A DNA stretch of 64,000 nucleotides from JADCRZ01 sp965200945 (GTDB taxonomy: Bacteria > Bacteroidota > Bacteroidia > Chitinophagales > Chitinophagaceae), in NCBI GenBank assembly GCA_965200945.1, contig OZ241749.1:4960001-5024000 (forward strand). The letters are read 5' to 3'. A model generated the notes under the pieces. That model was not told the origin of the DNA. It did not search any database and saw only the letters and a program-made list of their open reading frames with translations. Below, one piece after another: positions 16,188-23,802 of the stretch. A program made the position numbers and the translations under genes. The number at the start of each line of letters is the position of its first letter. The stretch's first letter is position 1.

Positions 16188-18035
16188 CTATCTGTTTAAC
16201 TTGATCGTTTTGATTTCACCATGCGCGTCTTGGTATTGAACAATATAAACCCTTGCGTCTTCTGCCTTCAACATAATGAAAGTATACTGGGATCCTGCCT
16301 GCGGAATAACACTGGCAATACGTCTTCCATCCATGGCTGAAACAGTTATTTTGGACCCCTGAACGGCAGCTTCATGCTGGATAGTTATAGTTTGGGGATC
16401 TGAAAAAAAGGCTTTCACCAATACGGTGGTTTTGCGTCCTTCGATCCGAACTGTGGTAGTTAACCTGTATGCATTGTCTTGATCTATTGATCTTATCCGG
16501 TAAAAAGCAACAGTGATTGTGGGCGTCACATCCATATAGCTGTAGCTCTTTAGACCGGATGCGCTCACAAATCCAATGGATGAAAATCGAACGCCGTCCA
16601 GGCTTTTCTCTATTTGGTATCCCCTTGTATTCTGTTCAAGATCAACATTCCATGAGAGCAAAACATTGTTGTTTGATTGAGGCAGGGCTTTGAAAGTAGA
16701 GAACTGGACAGGAAGAGTATAGCCGGGTGCCAGGGTAGCAAAAGTAAAGTATTGTCCATCGGTAAAATTGTAATTTGTTTCCCAGTTGGTTCCGTTCAAT
16801 GTCATCGGTTTTTCAACCGCGCCACTACTGAAATCGCCATCCGCATCTACCATCAGCAGGACACGACTGTTTTCAGCCGGAAGTTTGAAAGCGGCAGTAC
16901 TGCCGTCATCTGGCACACGAATTCTCACTGAATCCACCGTATTAGTCTCATCAACCTGCCATTTGCGTGCAAGTAACAACCGGCCTGTCGGTGCGCCAGT
17001 GCTGCTCCAAGATGTAATACTTCCATTATCATCACCAAAAGACAAAAATTCCTTGTCAGCACTGAATGTGTTTGAATTCAACGCGTTCGTAATCGCAAAC
17101 GAAGTGCCATTGCCAATCGTGACCATGGCACCCGTTTCGCTTGAAATAGATTGCTTTTGATTCAAGTTCATACAATCATCGCGCCCAATCACTGTTATTC
17201 TTGCTCTTCTGGTTCCGTTCGACGCGGCATTCCAAAACACCGTTCCATCGGATGCTGTATAGTTCTGTGCCGATGTTTGATCCAACGTGATCCCATACTT
17301 CGCTGCCAGATATGACTCGGCCTGGTTGCGTTGTGCTGCACTCAAGGCAAAGTTGTACATCAGGATCTCCCCAATATTTCCGTTCATCCGGTATTCGCCC
17401 GCTCTGAAAGCGCCTACGACCAGGTCAGCACTCGCGTCTGCTACTGGTGAATTCGAAATCGTTGTACCTACTCTGCCATCACCATAAGGAAAAACAGTAC
17501 CTGAGTTTACAAGTATTGTAGTTAGAGATGCTGCACCAGTAGCGGGAAAAGTGAACCAGGCCGGGCTGCTGCCGACAAAACCTCCTCCCAGTTCATGCGT
17601 AATCTTGTTTGTGTTTGATCCTGTCTGATGACCGAACATGATACCGGAGGCAGAATAGTGGACGGAGATAGAAGTGAAAGCAGTATTGTCGGGCATGAAT
17701 GTACTTCTGGCTACATTTGCCACCCGCATATACTGACCGGCATTGCATTGAACAGTGGGGTTGAAGTTAAGACCGGCAGCCTGGTATGTAATGGCGCTAC
17801 CGGTACCTGTTGTGACAAAGCTTGATAGTGCGCTTGCATAACCGGCATTAGTCCAGGATGTAACCGCTCCGGATGACTGAACTACGTTCTCCGGCTTAAG
17901 CCATACTGTTGCTTTGCTGGAACCTGTGCCCAGATTTGTTAAGCACGATTGTGCGTTTGCTTGCCTTATGATGAATGTTATAAAAAGAGGAAACACCATC
18001 AAACTTCTCGCCCTGAAATATAGAGTAGATAACAT
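16188..18035 (-). CDS. Large secreted surface protein with DUF8202-like and type IX-like regions
   Basis: The 615-residue protein has a signal peptide (MVFPLFITFIIRQANAQS; the leading 12 residues may be extra). An N-terminal lectin-like beta-sandwich follows (ATVWLKPENVV to SYLAAKYGITLD). The middle region has IGRDDCMNLNQKQS and LSFGDDNGSI, typical of DUF8202. An LPVQFSTFKA fibronectin-like module follows (residues about 460-550). A C-terminal sorting-like domain ends VYIVQYQDAHGEIKTIKLNR. This order is common in Bacteroidota cell-surface adhesins exported by the type IX system. It is the only full-size gene of the possible island. Confidence 0.78.
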   Translation of the reverse strand: MLSTLYFRARSLMVFPLFITFIIRQANAQSCLTNLGTGSSKATVWLKPENVVQSSGAVTSWTNAGYASALSSFVTTGTGSAITYQAAGLNFNPTVQCNAGQYMRVANVARSTFMPDNTAFTSISVHYSASGIMFGHQTGSNTNKITHELGGGFVGSSPAWFTFPATGAASLTTILVNSGTVFPYGDGRVGTTISNSPVADASADLVVGAFRAGEYRMNGNIGEILMYNFALSAAQRNQAESYLAAKYGITLDQTSAQNYTASDGTVFWNAASNGTRRARITVIGRDDCMNLNQKQSISSETGAMVTIGNGTSFAITNALNSNTFSADKEFLSFGDDNGSITSWSSTGAPTGRLLLARKWQVDETNTVDSVRIRVPDDGSTAAFKLPAENSRVLLMVDADGDFSSGAVEKPMTLNGTNWETNYNFTDGQYFTFATLAPGYTLPVQFSTFKALPQSNNNVLLSWNVDLEQNTRGYQIEKSLDGVRFSSIGFVSASGLKSYSYMDVTPTITVAFYRIRSIDQDNAYRLTTTVRIEGRKTTVLVKAFFSDPQTITIQHEAAVQGSKITVSAMDGRRIASVIPQAGSQYTFIMLKAEDARVYIVQYQDAHGEIKTIKLNR

Positions 18036-18873
18036 AAAATTGGATTTTGGATTTTCTGGCTTTATGACTGAAAATTATCAATAGGCAAGCAAGAAGTCCT
18101 AAGCTATTTATAAGCACTAGATCTTCTGTGACACATAAGTAAAAATAAAAATGTGAATTGTAGCAAGTTACAGGACGATATTTAGCACAATACACACTAA
18201 CCTTTAGTAGTTTGGCTGCAATTGTGGAACAACCACGCAAAATGGTTCTCCACCTGGTTGGAATCTTTGGGGTGGGAGATGAACCATGCAGGTACGTCGA
18301 AAACATCTGGTAATGCCGTGGGGGCTACCTAAGAAATAGGGCAAAATACGGCAAAATCTATGCAAATAAAGGCAAACGTCTCCCAAGCCCAGGATCAACA
18401 TTTTTGCTGAGGTGGTCAAGTGGGAACCCTACAAAACCTGATATTCAAATGAATTTTTTTTAAATAGGTATTGCCGGGATTGCTTGCTTTCAGCGCTGAT
18501 TTAGATCGCCAATATGGGTTTCCCCGGGGCGAAGCCGCCCAATTGCTGGGGCATTTATCTAAAATAGAGGTATTTAGATAACTCGATTTCGAAAGCGATG
18601 GTTACCAATTATTCCCGGAAAAAGAGCTTTCTATTTTCCGTCTGTTTTGGGAACATATATTACGTAAAAGGAGGGGTGGCCAGCCAAAAAATATTCCGTG
18701 AAATGGGGCTTTTGAGTCGTACAATTGGACAGGTAAAAAAGAGGGAGAAACAACCGGTGATCCAACCCGGCCTCCGCCCAAGTGTAACAGATTGTATCAT
18801 TATAAAAATACGGGTAAGCCCTGCAATAAATGCCAGACCAAGGTTTTTGGGTATTTTTAGTAAAATTTAGTTT
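18036..18873. other. Stretch without a convincing gene
   Basis: AT-rich sequence with only short open frames. One frame (18598-18870) could give 90 residues but has no recognisable pattern, and an overlapping frame reads GYQLFPEKELSIFRLFWEHI before a stop, so this may be decayed coding DNA. Confidence 0.4.
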
Positions 18874-19041
18874 ATGGCCAGTGATAATAGAATTTATGAT
18901 CGTGACTTCACAAAAATTATGGATGACGCGATTAGTGTTCAGCTGACAGTCGATTCAGTGGAAAGAAAAGTCAAAAACATTCATGAAGAGGTATATTTAA
19001 TTGGTGATATGGCTCAAATTGCAGTGAAAATTCCCGTCTAA
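18874..19041 (+). CDS. Very small protein (55 aa)
   Basis: ATG at 18874 gives MASDNRIYDRDFTKIMDD. A predicted helical stretch follows (SVERKVKNIHEEVYLIGDM), ending IPV. It is soluble and slightly acidic. The upstream sequence (GGGTATTTTTAGTAAAATTTAG) is promoter-like but does not match the full -7 consensus. Not recognised; could be a chance frame. Confidence 0.35.
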   Translation: MASDNRIYDRDFTKIMDDAISVQLTVDSVERKVKNIHEEVYLIGDMAQIAVKIPV

Positions 19042-19059
19042 TACTGTGGATATTGGTAT

Positions 19060-19305
19060 TTACTTTTTTGAGTAATGTTGCAACCATATGTTTATTGCTG
19101 TGGCTACTAAAGAAATAATTGAAATACAGATAATAATTACGGAATTCCGATTCACATTTGTGATGGTGGCTTCGAAACTTTCAAATTGTTTTGCTTTATG
19201 TCTAGCTTCATCATCCTCTTTCCTTAATGGTTGCTGATAACCGCTGCGCTTAATAAAAAACCTGATTGAATCTTTTGAGTCCGATTTGAGTTTTACATAC
19301 CCCAT
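19060..19305 (-). CDS. Small tail-anchored membrane protein (81 aa)
   Basis: ATG at 19305 gives MGYVKLKSDSKDSIRFF. A charged helix (RKEDDEARHKAKQFESFEATI) and a single C-terminal membrane segment (NSVIIICISIISLVATAINIWL) follow, ending HYSKK, the layout of a tail-anchored protein. It overlaps the downstream end of an interrupted frame on the same strand. A single-base shift would fuse the two, so this may be the 3' half of a broken gene. Confidence 0.5.
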   Translation of the reverse strand: MGYVKLKSDSKDSIRFFIKRSGYQQPLRKEDDEARHKAKQFESFEATITNVNRNSVIIICISIISLVATAINIWLQHYSKK

Positions 19306-19504
19306 GGGATCGTCTGTGCTCCTCGGATGGTAATAGTTCTTCAAACCAATCCGGATGTTCGCTGTTCAAGGCTGTGAGAATGGCAGTAATACTTCTTTCA
19401 GTTTCTTTAAGAGCGTGCATTATATCAAGGGCTCTGACTTACATTTCTTGTTTAAGCAGGTATTCCGGAATATCATCTGCGATTTTGTAAAACTCGATAT
19501 CCAT
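19250..19504 (-). pseudogene. Interrupted small gene upstream of the tail-anchored protein
   Basis: From ATG 19504 the frame reads MDIEFYKIADDIPEYLLKQEM and then TAA (19439-19441). The same frame resumes VRALDIMHALKETERS and continues TAILTALNSEHPDWFEELLPSEE to a stop at 19250. The second part is strongly protein-like and could start at Met 19420 (56 residues). A read-through plus a frameshift near 19310 would join it to the tail-anchored product, so one original gene with two lesions is plausible. Confidence 0.45.
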
Positions 19505-19530
19505 AATCAGTTGTTTAAAGTTTTAGTATC

Positions 19531-19770
19531 TCAACTCCATTCTTCCACCGGCCCCACCATCTCCCATATCTCACTCAGCAACGGCCGGGGAGCATTGATG
19601 ATCAGCCGGCACACATCGTTCTGCATGTAGTATACAGTCAGCCATGCCCCTGCTTCTTCAATTGTATCCTCCTGGGGCGCCAGCCGGATCTTCAGCTGGT
19701 CAGCGATCGCATCGGCCTCTGTCTGCTGCAGATCGGTCGGTGGTTGCTCATATCGAAAAGTGATGGTCAT
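19531..19770 (-). CDS. Small acidic protein of unknown function (79 aa)
   Basis: ATG at 19770 gives MTITFRYEQPPTDLQQTEADAIADQLKIRL. EEAGAWLTVYYMQNDVCRLIINAP and a C-terminal helix follow. The strand-helix pattern suggests a compact soluble domain. It is the last gene before tRNA-Cys. A start 66 bases further upstream would add an unlikely N-terminus. Not recognised. Confidence 0.5.
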   Translation of the reverse strand: MTITFRYEQPPTDLQQTEADAIADQLKIRLAPQEDTIEEAGAWLTVYYMQNDVCRLIINAPRPLLSEIWEMVGPVEEWS

Positions 19771-19815
19771 AATACATTGTGCAGATTTGATGATTTTTAC
19801 CGCGACCGTTACCGC

Positions 19816-19885
19816 AAAAGAAAAACGGCTCTGCAATCAATTGATTTACAGGCCGTTTTTATAATTTTTTGAGGTCCCGAGCGGA
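19816..19885 (-). repeat. Right copy of ~70-bp direct repeat (candidate att site at tRNA-Cys)
   Basis: It starts AAAAGAAAAACGGCTCTG and ends TTGAGGTCCCGAGCGGA (19869-19885), as at 14038-14108. The last 14 bases are the 3' end of the intact tRNA-Cys. Confidence 0.7.
19821..19860 (-). terminator. Terminator of tRNA-Cys
   Basis: AAAAACGGC and GCCGTTTTT form the stem. On the minus strand it ends GCCGTTTTTCTTTT, 12 bases after the tRNA 3' end. Confidence 0.75.
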
Positions 19886-19942
19886 TTCGAACCGCTGTAC
19901 GAGCTTTTGCAGAGCTCTGCCTAGCCACTCGGCCACAGGACC
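19872..19942 (-). tRNA. tRNA-Cys (anticodon GCA)
   Basis: The minus strand folds as a full cloverleaf. The acceptor is GGTCCTG with CGGGACC. The D arm is GCCGAGTGGCTAGGC. The anticodon stem is GAGCT/AGCTC with loop CTGCAAA, so the anticodon is GCA. The T arm is AGCGG-TTCGAAT-CCGCT. Length is 71 bases including the discriminator T; CCA is not encoded. Its 3' end is part of the direct repeat shared with 14092-14108. Confidence 0.95.
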
Positions 19943-20075
19943 CTTTCGGAGAGCCGCAAAAATAAGGATTTTCAGTTCAGATCGAGGGAAATTATTTTGG
20001 CATGAACCCGACCCATTTCACTCATTTTCTCCTTTCCCCAAACCACTGTACTTTCATGGCTTCAAAAGGAAACCC

Positions 20076-20951
20076 ATGCAACGCATTGCAGAATCGGAAC
20101 TGATCATCAACGCCCGCGGCGCCGTTTACCACCTCGACATGCGCCCCGAAGAGCTCGCTACCACCGTCATCACCGTCGGCGACCCCGAACGGGTTCACCA
20201 GGTCAGCCGGCACTTCGACTCCATCGAATCTTCCCGCCGCCACCGCGAATTTGTGACAGACACCGGCTTTGTCGGCAATAAAAAGATCTCCGTGGTCTCC
20301 ACCGGCATCGGCACCGACAACATCGACATCGTGCTCAATGAACTGGACGCCCTGGTGAACATCGACTTTGAATCGCGCACCATCCGCGAAGAACGCACCC
20401 AGCTGCAGATCATCCGCATCGGTACCTCCGGTTCCCTGCAATACGATATCCCGGTCGACAGCGTCGTGGCCTCTACCCACGGACTGGGCATCGACAATCT
20501 CATGAACTTTTACCGCATGGAAAACAACGACGAGGAATTAGAGCTGGTGCAATCGTTCGTTACCCAGACGCAGCTCCACAACCGGTTCTCCCACCCCTAT
20601 ATCAGCGGCTGCAGCGCCGCCCTGCTCAAGCATTTCGTGCGCGATTTCCACCATGGCATCACCGTCACCTGTCCGGGCTTCTACGCCCCCCAGGGCCGCA
20701 TCCTACGGCTCGGGCTCAGTCAGCCCGACCTCATCAACCGGCTCACCACCTTCACTTTCGGCCAGCACCGCATCACCAATTTTGAAATGGAAACGGCCGG
20801 CATCTACGGACTCGGAAAGCTGCTCGGCCACCACTGCCTCAGCCTCAGCGCGATCGTGGCCAACCGCGTCGCCCGCAAATTTTCAGACCAGGCCGCCGCT
20901 ACCATGGATAAACTGATCACCGATACGCTGGAAATCATCGCTTCCCTGTAA
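20076..20951 (+). CDS. Nucleoside (uridine-type) phosphorylase
   Basis: The 291-residue protein has the family's phosphate-binding start (ITVGDPERV), VSTGIGTDNIDIVLNEL, IRIGTSGSLQYDI and the nucleoside-site motif NFEMETAGIYGL. These match NP-I family uridine phosphorylases, which split uridine and related nucleosides with phosphate in the cytoplasm. ATG at 20076 is chosen: it precedes a family-like start, and further upstream the frame enters the tRNA. It precedes dapF by 51 bases, but dapF has its own -7 box. Confidence 0.88.
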   Translation: MQRIAESELIINARGAVYHLDMRPEELATTVITVGDPERVHQVSRHFDSIESSRRHREFVTDTGFVGNKKISVVSTGIGTDNIDIVLNELDALVNIDFESRTIREERTQLQIIRIGTSGSLQYDIPVDSVVASTHGLGIDNLMNFYRMENNDEELELVQSFVTQTQLHNRFSHPYISGCSAALLKHFVRDFHHGITVTCPGFYAPQGRILRLGLSQPDLINRLTTFTFGQHRITNFEMETAGIYGLGKLLGHHCLSLSAIVANRVARKFSDQAAATMDKLITDTLEIIASL

Positions 20952-20977
20952 CGCCTCGCAAGCCCCGGCAAAAACCT

Positions 20978-20985
20978 TAATTTTG
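20978..20985 (+). promoter_or_regulatory. -7 box for dapF
   Basis: TAATTTTG, an exact TAnnTTTG match, 17 bases upstream of the dapF ATG. Confidence 0.55.
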
Positions 20986-21002
20986 CCCTCTATTCACCGC
21001 TC

Positions 21003-21782
21003 ATGCAGATCCATTTCTACAAATACCAGGGTACCGGCAACGACTTCGTGATACTCGACAACCGCGACGGCGCCTACTCATCAATCAACATCGAACAGGT
21101 CCGCTTTATGTGCGACCGCCGCTTCGGCATCGGCGCCGACGGTCTCATGCTCCTCAACGGGAAGACCGGGTACGATTTCGAAATGAAATATTATAACTCC
21201 GACGGCCGTCAAAGCACCATGTGCGGCAACGGCGGACGCTGCCTGGTAAAGTTTGCCGCTGAGATGGGCATCGTAAAAGACCGCTATTGCTTTATCGCCA
21301 TCGACGGCGAACATGAAGCCGATATCGAAGACGGGATCGTAAGCCTGAAAATGAACGACGTGAGCATGATCACCGATTTTGAAGGTGATGCCGTGCTCAA
21401 TACCGGTTCTCCCCATTACGTGAACATCGTGAGCGATGTGATGGAAACGGATGTTTTCACAAAGGGAAGGGCGATCCGCTCCAACCCGCCGTTTGACAAG
21501 GAAGGCATCAATGTAAACTTCGTGCAGATCCGGAACGACGACGAGATCATGGTGCGTACCTACGAGCGGGGAGTGGAAGATGAGACCCTGAGCTGCGGCA
21601 CCGGCGTAACTGCCAGCGCCCTCGTTTGCTACCACAACGAGGTCGGGTTCAACAACGTGAGCGTGATCACGAAAGGCGGTAAACTGCGGGTGGAGTTCGA
21701 CCGCATCGACGACGGCGTGTACTCCAACATCTGGCTCTGCGGCCCCGCAGAGAAAGTTTTTGAAGGCGATATTTCCCTGTAA
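21003..21782 (+). CDS. dapF: Diaminopimelate epimerase
   Basis: The 259-residue enzyme converts LL- to meso-diaminopimelate for lysine and peptidoglycan synthesis. YQGTGNDFVILD at the N-terminus, MCGNGGRC with catalytic Cys74, and LSCGTGVTA with catalytic Cys198 are all present, with the usual two-lobed symmetry. FGIGADGL lies between. Length is slightly shorter than E. coli DapF (274), as common in Bacteroidota. It is followed by corA, which appears to have its own promoter. Confidence 0.95.
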   Translation: MQIHFYKYQGTGNDFVILDNRDGAYSSINIEQVRFMCDRRFGIGADGLMLLNGKTGYDFEMKYYNSDGRQSTMCGNGGRCLVKFAAEMGIVKDRYCFIAIDGEHEADIEDGIVSLKMNDVSMITDFEGDAVLNTGSPHYVNIVSDVMETDVFTKGRAIRSNPPFDKEGINVNFVQIRNDDEIMVRTYERGVEDETLSCGTGVTASALVCYHNEVGFNNVSVITKGGKLRVEFDRIDDGVYSNIWLCGPAEKVFEGDISL

Positions 21783-21891
21783 ACGGCCTGGAACCACTGC
21801 TGCGACTGCATCCCTGTCACGTATGCAGCTTACGGCCCGTTGTTTCCAAAGAGGTAATATATCATTCCGGCAGAATTCAGGAGCAGTCTCC

Positions 21892-21899
21892 TATATTTG
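21892..21899 (+). promoter_or_regulatory. -7 box very close to the corA start
   Basis: TATATTTG followed by C, ending 7 bases before the GTG start codon. If used, the transcript would be leaderless or nearly so. Confidence 0.55.
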
Positions 21900-21906
21900 C
21901 GTCGCA

Positions 21907-22845
21907 GTGATTCAGTACTTCAAAAATATCAACCACGAAACGGTCGCCATCGAAAAGCCCGACAGCGGTACCTGGGTCAATATACTGCCGCCGCTCAAAC
22001 AGGAAGAATTCACCGAGCTTTCCGAAGCCCTCGAGATCCCGATCGACTTTCTGACCGACTCGCTCGATATTGATGAAAGAAGCCGTTTTGAAGATGAAGA
22101 CAATGTAAAGCTGATCGTCATCAAAACGCCCACCGAGAACAATTCCTTCAACGATAGCGACGCTTTTTACATCACCATCCCGATCTGTATCATCCTCACC
22201 CACACCCAGATCGTAACGGTCAACTCGTTCGAGAACGCCGCCATCAAAAAGTTCCTGAATACCTTCCGCAACCGCCAGGCCGACAACCGCAAGATGATGG
22301 TGCTGAAGATATTCGAGAAAGTGGTACAGAATTCCCTCGAATACCTCAAAGAGATCAACCAGCGCAGGAACCAGCTCGAGCAGAAACTGTACGACTCGAA
22401 CCGGAACGAAGAGCTGCTGCAGCTCATGCGCATCCAGAAAAGCCTGGTGTATTTTGTGACCGCCCTCCGCTCGAACGAGCTGCTGTTCATGAAACTGGAA
22501 CGCACTAATTTTCTTGGTCTCAACGAAGAAGAAAAAGAATTTCTGAACGACCTGATCGTAGACACTTCACAGGCCCTGGAAATGGCCAACACCTACACCA
22601 ACATCCTGGTCAGTACCCTCGATGCCTTTGCCAGCATCATTTCCAACAACCTCAACAACGTGATGAAAAGGCTGACCTCCATCACCATCATTCTGTCGCT
22701 GCCCGCCCTGGTGGCCGGTATCTACGGTATGAATGTGCCCATCCCCTACCAGAATACACAGCATGCGTTTTATATTCCCCTGCTGCTGTCGCTGGCGATC
22801 TCGGTAGTGATCAGCTGGTATTTCATGAAGAGAAAATGGTTTTAA
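21907..22845 (+). CDS. corA: CorA-family magnesium/divalent cation transporter
   Basis: The 312-residue protein has a long charged cytoplasmic domain with a coiled coil (NQRRNQLEQKLYDSNRNEELLQLMR). Two C-terminal membrane helices follow, with the CorA selectivity motif GMN (GIYGMNVPIPY) at the end of the first and a basic end (FMKRKWF). CorA forms pentameric Mg2+ channels in the inner membrane. The start is taken as GTG 21907: the frame runs upstream into dapF but that part is not family-like, and a promoter box sits just ahead. It is followed 10 bases later by the Nudix gene, suggesting co-transcription. Confidence 0.88.
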   Translation: MIQYFKNINHETVAIEKPDSGTWVNILPPLKQEEFTELSEALEIPIDFLTDSLDIDERSRFEDEDNVKLIVIKTPTENNSFNDSDAFYITIPICIILTHTQIVTVNSFENAAIKKFLNTFRNRQADNRKMMVLKIFEKVVQNSLEYLKEINQRRNQLEQKLYDSNRNEELLQLMRIQKSLVYFVTALRSNELLFMKLERTNFLGLNEEEKEFLNDLIVDTSQALEMANTYTNILVSTLDAFASIISNNLNNVMKRLTSITIILSLPALVAGIYGMNVPIPYQNTQHAFYIPLLLSLAISVVISWYFMKRKWF

Positions 22846-22855
22846 ACAAAAAGCT

Positions 22856-23314
22856 ATGTTCACGATAAGAGTGTACGGCATCCTGATCAATGAGAAAAAA
22901 CAGGTGCTTGTGAGCGACGAATTCATCCGTGGGAAATATTACACCAAGTTTCCCGGCGGTGGCCTCGAATTCGGGGAAGGAACGCGCGACTGCCTGAAGC
23001 GCGAGATCAGGGAAGAAATGAACCTGGACGCTGATATCGGCGACCATATCTACACCACCGATTTCTTCCAGATGTCGGCCTTCAACCCCGCCGACCAGAT
23101 CGTTTCCATCTATTACTTCATTCTTCCCACCGAACCGATCACCTGCGCCATCCGCGATGAGCCTTATGCGTTCGACGAGGAGCAGATGATCATCTACAAG
23201 GAAAAGAACGAGATCGAGACATTTCGCTTTATCGACTGGGAAAAATTTTCCGACGCCTCCGTTACCCTGCCGATCGACAAGGTGGTGGCAAAAATGATAA
23301 AAGAGCAATTCTGA
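22856..23314 (+). CDS. Nudix hydrolase
   Basis: The 152-residue protein carries the Nudix box as GGLEFGEGTRDCLKREIREE, that is G-x5-E-x7-RE-x2-EE, the Mg-binding catalytic helix for hydrolysing nucleoside diphosphate-linked compounds. The Gly normally near the end of the box is Asn here (MNL). Substrate is unknown. It lies 10 bases after corA, and its TGA overlaps the next ATG by one base, so corA, this gene and the VOC gene probably form an operon. Confidence 0.88.
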   Translation: MFTIRVYGILINEKKQVLVSDEFIRGKYYTKFPGGGLEFGEGTRDCLKREIREEMNLDADIGDHIYTTDFFQMSAFNPADQIVSIYYFILPTEPITCAIRDEPYAFDEEQMIIYKEKNEIETFRFIDWEKFSDASVTLPIDKVVAKMIKEQF

Positions 23315-23709
23315 TGAACCAGAAGATAGCCCAGATCGCGCTGGTAGTGAGGGATTACGATGAGGCGATCGAATTCTATACCCGGAAACTCCGTTTCAGG
23401 CTGGTAGAAGATACCGTACTGACTGCTACGAAAAGATGGGTGATCGTGGAGCCGCCGGGTAGGTCGGGCACCCGCCTGCTGCTAGCCAAGGCCGCCAGCG
23501 ATGAGCAGCAAAGCCGCGTTGGCAACCAGACGGGCGGCCGGGTCTTTTTGTTCTTGCACACCGATGATTTCTGGCGTGATTTCCAACACCTGGTAGACCA
23601 ACAGGTGACAATTATTCGTCAACCCTCGGTGGAACCATACGGCCGCGTTGCCGTTTTTGCCGACCTGTACGGCAACCTGTGGGACCTGGTTGAGCCGTCG
23701 GGCCGTTGA
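23314..23709 (+). CDS. VOC (glyoxalase/bleomycin-resistance) family protein
   Basis: The 131-residue protein starts KIAQIALVVRDYDEAIEFYTRKLRF, the usual VOC opening, and ends RVAVFADLYGNLWDLVEP, the second half of the paired beta-alpha-beta-beta-beta modules. In the first strand the metal-ligand His of glyoxalases is replaced by Gln or Ala (AQIALVV), so metal binding may differ. Function is not predictable within the family. Confidence 0.85.
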   Translation: MNQKIAQIALVVRDYDEAIEFYTRKLRFRLVEDTVLTATKRWVIVEPPGRSGTRLLLAKAASDEQQSRVGNQTGGRVFLFLHTDDFWRDFQHLVDQQVTIIRQPSVEPYGRVAVFADLYGNLWDLVEPSGR

Positions 23710-23771
23710 AGGGCCGGACTGCTAAAAAATCACATCCCTACAACAGAAGCGGGTTTTTGACGGGATAGTTT

Positions 23772-23779
23772 TACCTTTG
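23772..23779 (+). promoter_or_regulatory. -7 box for ahcY
   Basis: TACCTTTG, an exact TAnnTTTG match, 23 bases upstream of the ATG. Confidence 0.6.
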
Positions 23780-23802
23780 CTGCAGAAATAAATAAAATCT
23801 AC

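Noticed and set aside
18598..18870. A 90-codon plus-strand frame
   Set aside because: No recognisable pattern, and a competing frame also looks partly protein-like; treated as non-coding or decayed.
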